Source: Propionibacterium sp.
Lineage (GTDB): Bacteria > Actinomycetota > Actinomycetes > Propionibacteriales > Propionibacteriaceae
Direction: 5' to 3'
Assembly: GCA_012517405.1 (NCBI GenBank)
Contig: JAAYVB010000002.1
Span: forward strand, 124,001-188,000
DNA: 64,000 nucleotides
The position numbers and the translations under genes are program-made. This document shows positions 27,526 to 36,023 of the stretch, one piece after another. How positions within the stretch are numbered: position 1 is the stretch's first letter; each line of letters starts with the position of its first letter. The notes beneath the pieces were generated by a model, which saw only the letters and a program-made list of their open reading frames with translations, was not told the DNA's origin and searched no databases.

Positions 27526-27568
27526 AGCGGCCGGGCAACAGGTGGTCGACACCTGTTGCCCGGCCGCT
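27526..27568. terminator. Strong bidirectional terminator between ilvA and fruA
   Basis: An 18-bp perfect inverted repeat (AGCGGCCGGGCAACAGGT at 27526-27543, complement at 27551-27568), extendable to 19 bp, with a 5-nt loop. It lies between the convergent ilvA and fruA genes. It lacks a T-tract, as is common for actinobacterial terminators. The rest of the 204-nt gap holds nothing I can identify. Confidence 0.8.
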
Positions 27569-27625
27569 GGGTTCTGACAGATCATGCCATCACGACACCT
27601 CACCGGTGCTTGATAGCCGCAATCA

Positions 27626-29656
27626 TCAGACGGCGGCTGCCACAGCCTTCTTGTTGGCCGAAGTCTGCTTGAGCACTGTCACCAGCAGCCCTGCGACCAA
27701 GGTACCGGCAACGATGCTGACCAGGAATCCCCAGAATGGATCGATGGCGAAGAAGACGAACAGGCCGCCATGCGGAGCCTTCGACCCGACGCCCAAGGCC
27801 ATGCACAACGCGCCGGTCACCGCGCCACCGGCCATCATGGATGGGATCACCCGCAGTGGATCGGCAGCCGCGAACGGGATAGCGCCCTCAGAGATGAACG
27901 CTGCGCCCAACAGCCAGGCAGTCGTTCCGTTCTCCCGCTCTGCCGGAGTGTAGAGATTGCGACGCAAAGTGGTCGACAACGCCATCGCCAGCGGAGGAAC
28001 CATACCGGCAGCCATAACGGTCGCCATGATCATCCACGATGCTTCGGTTCCCTGCGAGAGCCCCGCAGTGGCGAACAAATAGGCCGCCTTGTTGACCGGG
28101 CCGCCGAGGTCAAAGCACATCATGAGGCCGAGGATGATACCGAGCAGTACTGCAGATGTGCCGGTCATGCCGGTCAGCCAGCCCTGGAGACCGGTCATCG
28201 CAGCAGCAAGCGGACGACCGAGCAGCAGCAGCATCAGGAGACCGACGAGCATGGTCGTGAGTAGCGGGATGATGACCACCGGCATCAGTCCTGCCAGCCA
28301 GCGCGGCGGTTTCAATGATGTCAGCCACAGTGCGAGCAGGCCTGCCAAGATGCCGGTGACCAGGCCGCCGAGGAAGCCTGCGCCGATGGCCACAGACAGC
28401 GCACCGCCGATGAATCCGGGAGCGATGCCGGGGCGTCCGGCGAGGCCGAAGGCGACATATCCCGACAGTGCCGCGACCAGGAAGCCCATGCCCCAGCCGC
28501 CGAGGGCTGCCAGCAGCGAGCCCAGGTACAAAGCGAGCCCAGAAGCCGAGGTGACCAGTTCGACGCCACCCGAGGTATAGGTTTGCGCATCCGGAAGGTT
28601 CCACAGCGAGTAGTTGAGGGCTACATCATTGGAGACGAATGCGACATCGTAGCCGCCGACCGCGAACCCCAGCGCGGTGAGTAGGCCGCCTGCGGCCACG
28701 AACGGGATCATATACGACACGCCGGTCATGACCGCCTGCTGGATGCGTTTGCCCCAGCCGACCTGCAGGCCACTGTCCGCAGCTTCCGTGCTGTCCCCGC
28801 CACCCCCGGCCACGCGCCTGGCATGCGGGTCCTTGGCGGCCGCGACCGCCTCGTCGATCATCTTCGCGGCCTCGGACATCGGGCGCTTGACCCCGGACTC
28901 AATGATCGGCATTCCGGCGAAGCGGTCACGCCCGGTGATGCCGACATCGGCGGCGATGATGATCGCGCCCGCTTTGGCGATGACATCGGGGGTGAAGGGC
29001 ACGATGCCACCCGAGCCCTGAGTCTCGACATGCAACTCGATGCCCTTGTCTCTTGCCGCCTCCTCCAGTGCCTCCGCCGCCATATAAGTGTGGGCGATGC
29101 CGGTGGGACACGAAGTAATGGCCAAGAGCACCGGCGGGGCGGCCTCTCCGGGCGGGGTCGCCTCACTTGCGCGGACCGGGGCGGCCCCCGCAGGTGAAGG
29201 CTCATCGGGCTGGACGACCGCCGAGATCAGGGCCGCGGCTTCGGCTGGCGTCTTCGCCGAACGCAGCGAGGCCAGGAAGTCCTTGCGGACCAGCGCCCTG
29301 GAGAGCTTGGCCAGCAGCTTCATGTGGGCATCGCCGGTGCCCTCCGGCGCGGCGATGCCGATGATCAGGTCGGCCGGGCCGTCCTTCGAACCGAAGTCGA
29401 TCGGTTCGGCCAACCGGATCAATCCCAGCGAGGCCTGCTTGACGGCCGCCGCGCGGCAGTGCGGGATCGCAATGCCGCCGGGCATGCCCGTGGTGAACTG
29501 CGCTTCGCGCTGTTCGAACGCGTCCAGCAAGCCGGCGCGATCAGCGCGTCCGCTGGCAGCGATCAACGTCGCCATCTCGGCGATGACTGCATGTTTGTCG
29601 CCAGTGACAGTAACCCCGAGTCTGACCAGCTCGGGAGTGATAAGCGGTTCGGTCAT
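27626..29656 (-). CDS. fruA: Fructose-specific PTS enzyme IIABC
   Basis: 676-aa fused permease that imports and phosphorylates fructose to fructose-1-phosphate. Order: EIIA (residues 1-145, phospho-His in MPGGIAIPHCRAAAV), a linker, EIIB (~165-265, phospho-Cys in LAITSCPTGIAHTYMAAEALEEA), then EIIC (~300-676, around nine helices, with MCFDLGGPVNKAAYLFA and FISEGAIPFAAADPLR). ATG 29656 follows AGAGAGGAAACGCG. The regulator gene is 121 nt upstream on the same strand. Notably no 1-phosphofructokinase gene (fruK) is present, although it usually sits between regulator and permease. HPr is encoded at 35.7 kb. Confidence 0.95.
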   Translation of the reverse strand: MTEPLITPELVRLGVTVTGDKHAVIAEMATLIAASGRADRAGLLDAFEQREAQFTTGMPGGIAIPHCRAAAVKQASLGLIRLAEPIDFGSKDGPADLIIGIAAPEGTGDAHMKLLAKLSRALVRKDFLASLRSAKTPAEAAALISAVVQPDEPSPAGAAPVRASEATPPGEAAPPVLLAITSCPTGIAHTYMAAEALEEAARDKGIELHVETQGSGGIVPFTPDVIAKAGAIIIAADVGITGRDRFAGMPIIESGVKRPMSEAAKMIDEAVAAAKDPHARRVAGGGGDSTEAADSGLQVGWGKRIQQAVMTGVSYMIPFVAAGGLLTALGFAVGGYDVAFVSNDVALNYSLWNLPDAQTYTSGGVELVTSASGLALYLGSLLAALGGWGMGFLVAALSGYVAFGLAGRPGIAPGFIGGALSVAIGAGFLGGLVTGILAGLLALWLTSLKPPRWLAGLMPVVIIPLLTTMLVGLLMLLLLGRPLAAAMTGLQGWLTGMTGTSAVLLGIILGLMMCFDLGGPVNKAAYLFATAGLSQGTEASWMIMATVMAAGMVPPLAMALSTTLRRNLYTPAERENGTTAWLLGAAFISEGAIPFAAADPLRVIPSMMAGGAVTGALCMALGVGSKAPHGGLFVFFAIDPFWGFLVSIVAGTLVAGLLVTVLKQTSANKKAVAAAV

Positions 29657-29777
29657 CGCGTTTCCTCTCTGATCGCAGGCTCTCGCCGGCGAGATTGTGC
29701 TACAAAACAGGCCACGTTCAGTCGAGCGGGCCGACCGTGCTGTCGGGGGAGGCCGACGGGCAATCTCAGGGCTGCGA

Positions 29778-30539
29778 TCATGCCCGCACAACCTCAATTC
29801 CATTGTCTTCGAATAGTTGGGTGTAGGAGTCAGACAGGCCGGAGTCGGTGACCAGTACGTCGATTTCGCCGAGTTCGGCGAAGGTGACGAGCTGAACCAG
29901 ACCTGCCTTCGACGAATCGGCGAGCACGATACGCCGGCCCGCCTGGGTGACCATCGCGGTCTTCGTGGCTGCCTCGTCCACATCGGGGGTGGTGAACCCC
30001 GCAGCGCTCATGCCGTTGCAGCCGATGAAGGCCACGTCGGGATGCAACCTGGACAGGGCTTGGACGGTGTCGACGCCGACCGCGGCGTGAGTGCTGTGAC
30101 GCAGCCGCCCGGGAAGCAGGTCGAGCCGGTCGGTGGTGACCATCAACGCGGCCTGTGCGATGCCGACGGCGTTGGTGACCACCTGAAGATTCCTGCCGCT
30201 CAGATAGCCCACCAGCTCGAGAGTGGTGGAACCCGCGTCGAGCAGGACGGACTTGAGTGGGCCGGTGGGCAGGAACCGGGAGGCGGCCAGTGCGATGCGC
30301 TTCTTTGCCGCCGTGTTCGTGCTCAATCTGGTCGGCAGGTCCGGTTCGGGATCGGCTGTGCGCTTGGCGATGGCCCCGCCGTGCACCCGGGTAAGCAGCC
30401 CCGAGGACTCGAGAGTATCGAGGTCGCGCCGGATCGTCTCGGTGACGACGTCGTAGCGTTCGGCGAGTTCGGCCACGGTCACCCGGCCGTCCCTGTCAAG
30501 CGCGTCACAGATCAGCTGTCTGCGTTCCTCGGCATACAT
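29778..30539 (-). CDS. DeoR-family transcriptional regulator, probable fructose repressor
   Basis: 253 aa. N-terminal winged helix (MYAEERRQLICDALDRDGRV, VTETIRRDLDTLESSGLLTRVHGGA) and a C-terminal DeoRC sugar-phosphate sensor domain (SVLLDAGSTTLELVGYL, FIGCNGMSAAGFTTPDVDEAATK, ADSSKAGLVQLVTFAELGEIDVLVTD). Members next to fruA respond to fructose-1-phosphate or fructose-1,6-bisphosphate; effector here is inferred. ATG 30539 begins the family N-terminus with GGAG upstream. It probably controls itself and fruA through the AT-rich region upstream, which also faces nifJ. Confidence 0.9.
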   Translation of the reverse strand: MYAEERRQLICDALDRDGRVTVAELAERYDVVTETIRRDLDTLESSGLLTRVHGGAIAKRTADPEPDLPTRLSTNTAAKKRIALAASRFLPTGPLKSVLLDAGSTTLELVGYLSGRNLQVVTNAVGIAQAALMVTTDRLDLLPGRLRHSTHAAVGVDTVQALSRLHPDVAFIGCNGMSAAGFTTPDVDEAATKTAMVTQAGRRIVLADSSKAGLVQLVTFAELGEIDVLVTDSGLSDSYTQLFEDNGIEVVRA

Positions 30540-30603
30540 GTGGTGGCACAACTCCAAGCTCCCGTTGCTTCGACGCCTGCGATGGCGCGTGTCGATAACG
30601 AAG

Positions 30604-30632
30604 ACAATACACACAAATGCCATGCAATACAA
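30604..30632 (-). promoter_or_regulatory. Promoter of the DeoR regulator
   Basis: Read on the minus strand: -35 TTGTAT (30627-30632), 17-nt spacer, -10 TATTGT (30604-30609). It is unusually AT-rich for this genome and gives a leader of about 58 nt. TGTATTG recurs at both hexamers, so the repressor site may overlap the promoter. Confidence 0.6.
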
Positions 30633-30647
30633 CTGTTGTTATGTGTG
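30610..30647. promoter_or_regulatory. Candidate operator in the regulator-nifJ intergenic region
   Basis: An imperfect inverted repeat, CACACAAA (30610-30617) against TATGTGTG (30640-30647), flanks a near-palindromic ACAACTGTTGT. It covers the -35 element of the DeoR gene promoter and is the most AT-rich stretch in the window, as expected for an autoregulatory site. Confidence 0.4.
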
Positions 30648-30736
30648 GTTTTTGGCGAATGGTCGCGGCGTGCGCCCGGCGAGGCTTTGGCGGACGGGTG
30701 GCCGCGCATTATCGCAGATGTGCGAAGCTGGGGAAC

Positions 30737-33700
30737 GTGGCAGACACACGAACATGGCAAACGATGGACGGGAACGAGGCCGCCGCGCGCGTGGCGCACG
30801 CCCTCAGCGAGGTCATCGCGATCTACCCCATCACGCCCTCGTCGGCGATGGCCGAGTCGTCGGACGCCTGGAGCGCGGCCGGACGCACGAACATCTGGGG
30901 TGAGGTTCCCGAGGTCGTCGAGATGCAGTCCGAGGCCGGGGCAGCGGGCGCGCTGCACGGCGCGGTCACCAAGGGCACCCTGGGAACGACCTTCACCGCT
31001 TCGCAGGGCCTGCTGCTGATGATCCCGAATATGTACAAGATCGCCGGTGAGCTCACTCCGGCGGTCATTCACGTGGCGGCTCGCACCATTGCCACGCACG
31101 CGTTGAGCATCTTCGGAGATCACTCCGATGTGATGGGCTGCCGGATGACCGGCTGGGCGATGCTGTGTGCCAGCAGCGTGCAGGAAGCCCATGATTTCGC
31201 GCTCGCCTCGCACGCCGCCACGCTGCGTACCCGGGTGCCCTTCCTGCACTTCTTCGATGGCTTCCGCACCAGCCACGAGGAGAACAAGATTCAGGTGCTC
31301 AGCCGCGACGACCTGCGGGCGCTGGTGCGCGAAGAAGACGTTCTGGCCCATCGCGAGCGCGGGCTCACTCCGGACGCGCCGAGCATTCGCGGCACCGCAC
31401 AGAATCCCGACGTCTTCTTCCAGGCGCGTGAGGCCTCCAATCTGTTCTACGACGCGGTGCCCAAGGTTGTTGCGGAGGTCTTCGACGAGCTAGCCGAGCG
31501 CACCGGACGCCGCTACTCGCTGGTCGAGTATCACGGCGCGCCCGACGCGCAGCGGGTCGTCATCGTCCTCGGTTCTGCCTGGGGTACCACCTGTGAGGCG
31601 GTCGACGAACTGGTGGCCCGCGGCGAGAAGGTCGGCGTGGCGACGTTGCGGCTCTATCGTCCGTTCCCGGCCGCCGAGCTGATCGCCGCACTGCCGGCCA
31701 CCACCACCTCGATCGCGGTGCTCGACCGCACCAAGGAACCCGGTGCTGCCGGCGAGCCGCTGTTCACCGATGTGATGGTTGCCGCCGCGGAGAATGCCAC
31801 CCGCTTCGACGCCGGCATGCCGGCGATCATCGGCGGACGCTACGGCCTGTCGAGCAAGGAGTACACCCCTGCGATGGCGGCCGCCGTGTTCGCCGAACTG
31901 GCCGCCGACCAGCCCAAGAGGCGCTTCACGGTCGGCATCAACGACGACGTGACGCATCTTTCGCTGCCGGTACCCGCCGATTTCCGCACCTCGACCGACG
32001 CGCTCACGGCGGTCTTCTTCGGTCTGGGTTCGGACGGCACCGTCGGTGCGGCCAAGAACACCGTCAAGATCATCGGATCGGATCCGCGACGCTACGCGCA
32101 GGGCTACTTCGTCTACGACTCCCGCAAGTCGGGAGCAACCACCGTCAGCCATCTGCGCTTCGGTGAGAAGCCGATCAACTCGGCCTATCTCATCGACCGG
32201 GCCGACTTCGTCGCGGTGCACCAGTTCGAGCTGCTTTTCCAGATGCGCACTCTCGATCTGGCCAAGCCCGGTGCCACCGTGCTGCTCAACTCGCCCTACG
32301 GCGACCGCACCTGGGACGAGTTGCCCGCCGAGATCCGCGATCTGATCGTCCAACGTGAGTTGTCGGTCTGGGTGATCGACGCCGCTGCCGTCGCACACGC
32401 TGCCGGCCTGGGCAAACGCATCAACACCGTGATGCAGCCCTGCTTCTTCTATCTGTCGGGCGTGGTTGCGCGCTCCGATGCGATCTCGCAGATCAAGGCC
32501 TCCGTCGAGGCGACCTACGGCCGCCGCGGACGCACGGTGGTGGAGCGCAACTTCGCGGCCATCGACGGTGCCATCGCCGCGCTGGAGCCGTTGAGGATCA
32601 CCGAAGCCGGCACCACCACGATCCATCGGATGCCTCCGATGCCCGACAGTGCGCCGGACTTCGTCAAGCAGGTCACCGCGACGATGCTGCGTGGCGAGGG
32701 CGATCTGCTGCCGGTCAGCGCGATGCCGGTCGACGGCACCTGGCCCAGCGGCACCGCGAAGTTCGAGAAGCGTGGTATCGCCGAGGAGATCCCGATCTGG
32801 GATCCGAGCCTGTGCATCGACTGCGGCAAGTGCGCGATCGTCTGCCCGCATTCGGCGATTCGCATCAAGGTGGCCCCGGCCGACGAGCTGGAAGGCGCGC
32901 CGGACACCTTCAAGTCGAAGCCCTACAAGGACCGCAATCTCAAGGGTCACCAGCTGGTCGTCCAGGTCGCCCCCGACGATTGCACGGGCTGCGGAATCTG
33001 CGTCGATGTCTGCCCGGCACGGTCGAAGACCGAAGTCAAACACAAGTCGATCAACCTCGAACCGCGACGCGATCACCTGGACGCCGAGCGCGCCAATTAC
33101 GACTTCTTCCTGGGAATCCCCGACCTCGACCGCACGAAGGTGCGCCACGATCAGGTCAAGGGCGCCGCCCAGTTGGAGCCGCTGTTCGAGTTCTCGCTGG
33201 CCTGCTCGGGTTGTGGTGAGACGCCGTATATCCGCACGCTCACCCAGCTGTTCGGTGACCGGCTGATCATGGCGAATGCGACCGGGTGCTCGTCCATCTA
33301 CGGCGGCAACCTGCCGACCAGCCCGTTCACCACCAATGCGCAGGGCCGCGGCCCGGCCTGGAGCAACTCGCTGTTCGAGGACAACGCCGAGTTCGGGCTG
33401 GGGATTCGGCTGGCCTGGGAGATGCAGAACTCGCAGGCGCGCCGGCTGCTGGGTGAACTGCGTGGGTCACTGGATGAGGAGCTGGTGGCGGGGATTCTCG
33501 GCGCCGATCAGTCCGGTGAAGCCGGAATCATCGCCCAGCGCGAGCGGGTGGCTGTGCTGAAACAGCAGCTGGCCGGTGTCGGTGATGCCAAGGCGTCGAC
33601 GCTGTTGACCCTTGCGGACGAACTGGTGACCAAGAGCGTGTGGATCGTTGGTGGGGACGGCTGGGCCTACGACATCGGCTCGGGCGGTCTGGACCATGTG

Positions 33701-34336
33701 CTCGGGTCGGGGCGCAACGTCAACGTGCTGGTGCTCGACACCGAGGTCTATTCCAACACCGGCGGGCAGGCGTCCAAGGCCACCCCGCGCGGTGCGGCGG
33801 CGAAGTTCGCGACCGCCGGCAAGAGCTCGCCGAAGAAGGATCTGGGCATGATCGCGCAGGCCTACGGCAATGTCTATGTGGCTCAGATCGCGATGGGCGC
33901 CAATCAGCAGCAGACGGTGCGCGCGCTGTTGGAGGCCGAGGCCTGGGACGGCCCGAGCATCGTGATCGCCTACAGCACCTGCATCGCGCACGGCATCGAC
34001 ATGCAGACCTCGATGACTCACCAGGCGAACGCGGTGGCGACCGGCTATTGGCCGCTCTACCGCTTCCGCCCGACCGAGGAGTCCGAGGGCATCCCGCTGC
34101 ACCTGGATTCGAAGGCGCCCGTGGGTGCGGTCGCCGACTACATGGCCGACGAGGCCCGGTACGCGATGCTGAGACGCTCGAATCCCGAGCGCGCCGCCCA
34201 GCTGTTCGCCCTGGCCCAAGCAGACGCGGACGAGCGCTGGCACTATTACAGCCAACTCGCCGGCGTCCAGCGGGCGTTGCCCGCCGACCATGGCGCCGCG
34301 GCCAGCGAAGCCGAATCGGGTCCGAAGGAGAGCTGA
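30737..34336 (+). CDS. nifJ: Pyruvate:ferredoxin (flavodoxin) oxidoreductase
   Basis: Single-chain PFOR of 1199 aa that oxidatively decarboxylates pyruvate to acetyl-CoA and CO2, reducing ferredoxin or flavodoxin. Order: pyrimidine-binding domain (TMDGNEAAARVAHALSEV, IYPITPSSAMAE), domain II, gamma domain, a 2x[4Fe-4S] ferredoxin domain (CIDCGKCAIVCPHSAI and CTGCGICVDVCP near residues 695-760), and the TPP-binding domain with ACSGCGETPYIRTL, GDGWAYDIGSGGLDH and DTEVYSNTGGQASKATPRG. GTG 30737 was chosen; ATG 30764 begins at the first conserved residues. An oxygen-sensitive enzyme, indicating anaerobic capacity. The next gene starts 3 nt on. Confidence 0.95.
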   Translation: MADTRTWQTMDGNEAAARVAHALSEVIAIYPITPSSAMAESSDAWSAAGRTNIWGEVPEVVEMQSEAGAAGALHGAVTKGTLGTTFTASQGLLLMIPNMYKIAGELTPAVIHVAARTIATHALSIFGDHSDVMGCRMTGWAMLCASSVQEAHDFALASHAATLRTRVPFLHFFDGFRTSHEENKIQVLSRDDLRALVREEDVLAHRERGLTPDAPSIRGTAQNPDVFFQAREASNLFYDAVPKVVAEVFDELAERTGRRYSLVEYHGAPDAQRVVIVLGSAWGTTCEAVDELVARGEKVGVATLRLYRPFPAAELIAALPATTTSIAVLDRTKEPGAAGEPLFTDVMVAAAENATRFDAGMPAIIGGRYGLSSKEYTPAMAAAVFAELAADQPKRRFTVGINDDVTHLSLPVPADFRTSTDALTAVFFGLGSDGTVGAAKNTVKIIGSDPRRYAQGYFVYDSRKSGATTVSHLRFGEKPINSAYLIDRADFVAVHQFELLFQMRTLDLAKPGATVLLNSPYGDRTWDELPAEIRDLIVQRELSVWVIDAAAVAHAAGLGKRINTVMQPCFFYLSGVVARSDAISQIKASVEATYGRRGRTVVERNFAAIDGAIAALEPLRITEAGTTTIHRMPPMPDSAPDFVKQVTATMLRGEGDLLPVSAMPVDGTWPSGTAKFEKRGIAEEIPIWDPSLCIDCGKCAIVCPHSAIRIKVAPADELEGAPDTFKSKPYKDRNLKGHQLVVQVAPDDCTGCGICVDVCPARSKTEVKHKSINLEPRRDHLDAERANYDFFLGIPDLDRTKVRHDQVKGAAQLEPLFEFSLACSGCGETPYIRTLTQLFGDRLIMANATGCSSIYGGNLPTSPFTTNAQGRGPAWSNSLFEDNAEFGLGIRLAWEMQNSQARRLLGELRGSLDEELVAGILGADQSGEAGIIAQRERVAVLKQQLAGVGDAKASTLLTLADELVTKSVWIVGGDGWAYDIGSGGLDHVLGSGRNVNVLVLDTEVYSNTGGQASKATPRGAAAKFATAGKSSPKKDLGMIAQAYGNVYVAQIAMGANQQQTVRALLEAEAWDGPSIVIAYSTCIAHGIDMQTSMTHQANAVATGYWPLYRFRPTEESEGIPLHLDSKAPVGAVADYMADEARYAMLRRSNPERAAQLFALAQADADERWHYYSQLAGVQRALPADHGAAASEAESGPKES

Positions 34337-34339
34337 GTC

Positions 34340-35335
34340 ATGGCAGATCTGACAACGTCGTATCTGGGTTTGGACCTGCGAGCGCCGATCATCGCGTCGT
34401 GCAGCCCGCTGACCGGACACGAGGACTCGTTGCTGCAGCTGGCCGAAGCCGGTGCGGGAGCCGTCGTGTTGCCGAGTCTGTTCCAGGAAGAGGCCGAAGC
34501 CGAAGAGCTCGCGGCGTCCGACTTGATGGATACCGGTGACGACTTCGCCGAGTTCGCCTCCGCGCCGCTGCCGGAGATCGAGTTCACGGAGATCGGGCCG
34601 GCCCGCCATATCGACCGGCTGCGCCGCGCCAAGGAACTGGTCGACATCCCGGTGCTGGCCAGCGTGAACGGCTCCCGGGTGGGGGACTGGGCCAGATATG
34701 CCCAGATGCTCGCCGAGGCCGGCGCGGACGCGATCGAGTTGAACCTGTTCTCGGTGAACACCGACCCCGACGAGTCATCGGCTGATGTCGAGGCCCGGTA
34801 CCTGCAGATCATCGAGTCGGTTCGTGGACGCATCGCGGTGCCGTTGGCGGTGAAGCTCTCGCAGCACATCACCGGGTTGAGTTCGTTCGCGCGCCGTATC
34901 CAGGAGGCCGGAGCCGATGGGTTGGTGCTGTTCAACCGCTTCTACGGCGCCGAGGTCGATCTCGACTCCTTGACGTTGGAGAGCCGTCTGGCGCTCTCGT
35001 CGCCCGACGAACTGCGTTTTCCGCTGCGGTGGATCGGGATCTTGCGGGCGCAGCGTCCGGGCCTGTCGCTCGCCGCGACTTCGGGTGTCCACAGTGGTTT
35101 GGACGCTGCGAAGGCCCTGCTGGTCGGCGCCGATGTGGCCTGTACCACCTCTGCGGTGCTGCAGCACGGACCGGGCTATCTCGCCGTGATGCTGCGCGAG
35201 CTGGACGCCTGGTTGGACGAGCATGACTACGAGTCGGTGCGTCAGCTGCGGGGCTCGATGAGCGCGGCCAACGTTCCCGACCCGGGCCAGTTCGAGCGCG
35301 CCCAGTACATGAAGGTCGTCACCTCGTCCCTGTGA
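34340..35335 (+). CDS. Dihydroorotate-dehydrogenase-like flavoprotein
   Basis: 331 aa, FMN-binding TIM barrel of the PyrD/PreA superfamily: TTSYLGLDLRAPIIASCSPL at the N-terminus, IELNLFSVNTDPDESSADVE, VPLAVKLSQHITGLSSFAR, GADGLVLFNRFYG and SLAATSGVHSGLDAAKALLVGADV. It belongs to the group commonly found beside nifJ, and the 3-nt spacing indicates one operon. The substrate is unknown; PyrD activity is not assured, since the genuine PyrD active-site stretch with Ser/Cys base is not evident. It may accept or donate electrons linked to PFOR, which is inference only. Confidence 0.82.
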   Translation: MADLTTSYLGLDLRAPIIASCSPLTGHEDSLLQLAEAGAGAVVLPSLFQEEAEAEELAASDLMDTGDDFAEFASAPLPEIEFTEIGPARHIDRLRRAKELVDIPVLASVNGSRVGDWARYAQMLAEAGADAIELNLFSVNTDPDESSADVEARYLQIIESVRGRIAVPLAVKLSQHITGLSSFARRIQEAGADGLVLFNRFYGAEVDLDSLTLESRLALSSPDELRFPLRWIGILRAQRPGLSLAATSGVHSGLDAAKALLVGADVACTTSAVLQHGPGYLAVMLRELDAWLDEHDYESVRQLRGSMSAANVPDPGQFERAQYMKVVTSSL

Positions 35336-35346
35336 CCGCAACCGGG

Positions 35347-35352
35347 TAGCGT
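35347..35352 (+). promoter_or_regulatory. -10 box of the DUF1992 gene, leaderless
   Basis: TAGCGT, 6 nt before ATG 35359. Confidence 0.55.
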
Positions 35353-35358
35353 CGAAGC

Positions 35359-35577
35359 ATGGCTGAGGATCCGGTGCCCCGCTACGAGCCGTTTGCCGAC
35401 AGGATCGTGCGCGAGGCGATCGAGCGGGGGGAGTTCGACAATCTGCCGGGCAAGGGCAAGCCGCTGCACCTCAAACGCGTCGGCGATCCCGATTGGTGGA
35501 TCAAGGACAAGCTCGAGCGCGAGCAGTTGGATCATGGCGAACTGCGCCGGCAGTGGCGAAATCGCCGGGACGGCTGA
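35359..35577 (+). CDS. DUF1992 / DnaJ-homologue C28-like small protein
   Basis: 72 aa. It matches the conserved DUF1992 core found in DnaJ homologue subfamily C member 28: RIVREAIERGEFDNLPGKGKPL, then DPDWWIKDKLEREQL. No J domain is present; bacterial members usually consist of this core alone. Function is unknown. The gene has its own leaderless -10 box and stands alone between the nifJ operon and ptsH. Confidence 0.8.
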   Translation: MAEDPVPRYEPFADRIVREAIERGEFDNLPGKGKPLHLKRVGDPDWWIKDKLEREQLDHGELRRQWRNRRDG

Positions 35578-35616
35578 GAATTCTTGAGTCGGCGCGCGAC
35601 GGTCGGCGATAGGCCG

Positions 35617-35659
35617 TAAGATTCCTGCCAGTTGGAGACCGGCCAATCCGTGTGGTCTC
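35617..35659 (+). promoter_or_regulatory. Possible ptsH promoter and leader hairpin
   Basis: TAAGAT at 35617-35622 could be the -10 box. A GAGACC/GGTCTC inverted repeat (35635-35640 and 35654-35659) follows in the leader, upstream of GAAGGAGATATGCC before the ptsH ATG. No good -35 element is visible. Confidence 0.3.
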
Positions 35660-35685
35660 GTAAGCCGATTTGAAGGAGATATGCC

Positions 35686-35943
35686 ATGGCCAAGAAGACC
35701 GTCATCGTGGGTTCTTCTGTTGGACTGCACGCCCGCCCCGCAGCCACCGTCGCCGCCGCAGCGGGTGAGTACGACGACGAGATCACCCTCTCACTGGCCG
35801 GTGGCGACCCGATCGACGCCTCCTCGGTGTTGCTCATCATGACCTTGGGTGCCGAGCACGGCAGCGAAATCACCGTTGAGTCCGACAACGCCGAGGCCGT
35901 CGACAAGATCGCCGCCCTCATCGAGAAGGACCTCGACGCCTGA
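35686..35943 (+). CDS. ptsH: Phosphocarrier protein HPr
   Basis: 85-aa phosphocarrier of the PTS, passing phosphate from enzyme I to EIIA domains such as that of FruA here. The active-site histidine lies in VGLHARPAATVAAAA (His17 by my count, equivalent to His15). The regulatory serine is retained in DASSVLLIMTLG. The ribosome binding site GAAGGAGAT is strong, suiting an abundant protein. It is monocistronic, bounded by a leader hairpin and a downstream terminator; no ptsI is in the window. Start and length fit the family exactly. Confidence 0.95.
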   Translation: MAKKTVIVGSSVGLHARPAATVAAAAGEYDDEITLSLAGGDPIDASSVLLIMTLGAEHGSEITVESDNAEAVDKIAALIEKDLDA

Positions 35944-35951
35944 TCCGTCAG

Positions 35952-36003
35952 GGCGTCTTGGTGGTCACTGCTTTCGTGCAACCACCCCGGCCACCAAGAC
36001 GCC
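35952..36003 (+). terminator. Terminator downstream of ptsH
   Basis: Perfect 13-bp inverted repeat GGCGTCTTGGTGG (35952-35964) and CCACCAAGACGCC (35991-36003), 9 nt after the ptsH stop, with a 26-nt loop. It also lies at the 3' end of the convergent phosphoesterase gene. Confidence 0.7.
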
Positions 36004-36023
36004 GCGGTCGCTTCCGACCTTCG

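Noticed and set aside
31490..33148. 552-codon minus-strand frame within nifJ
   Set aside because: Antisense to the intact PFOR gene; no conserved domains or ribosome binding site.
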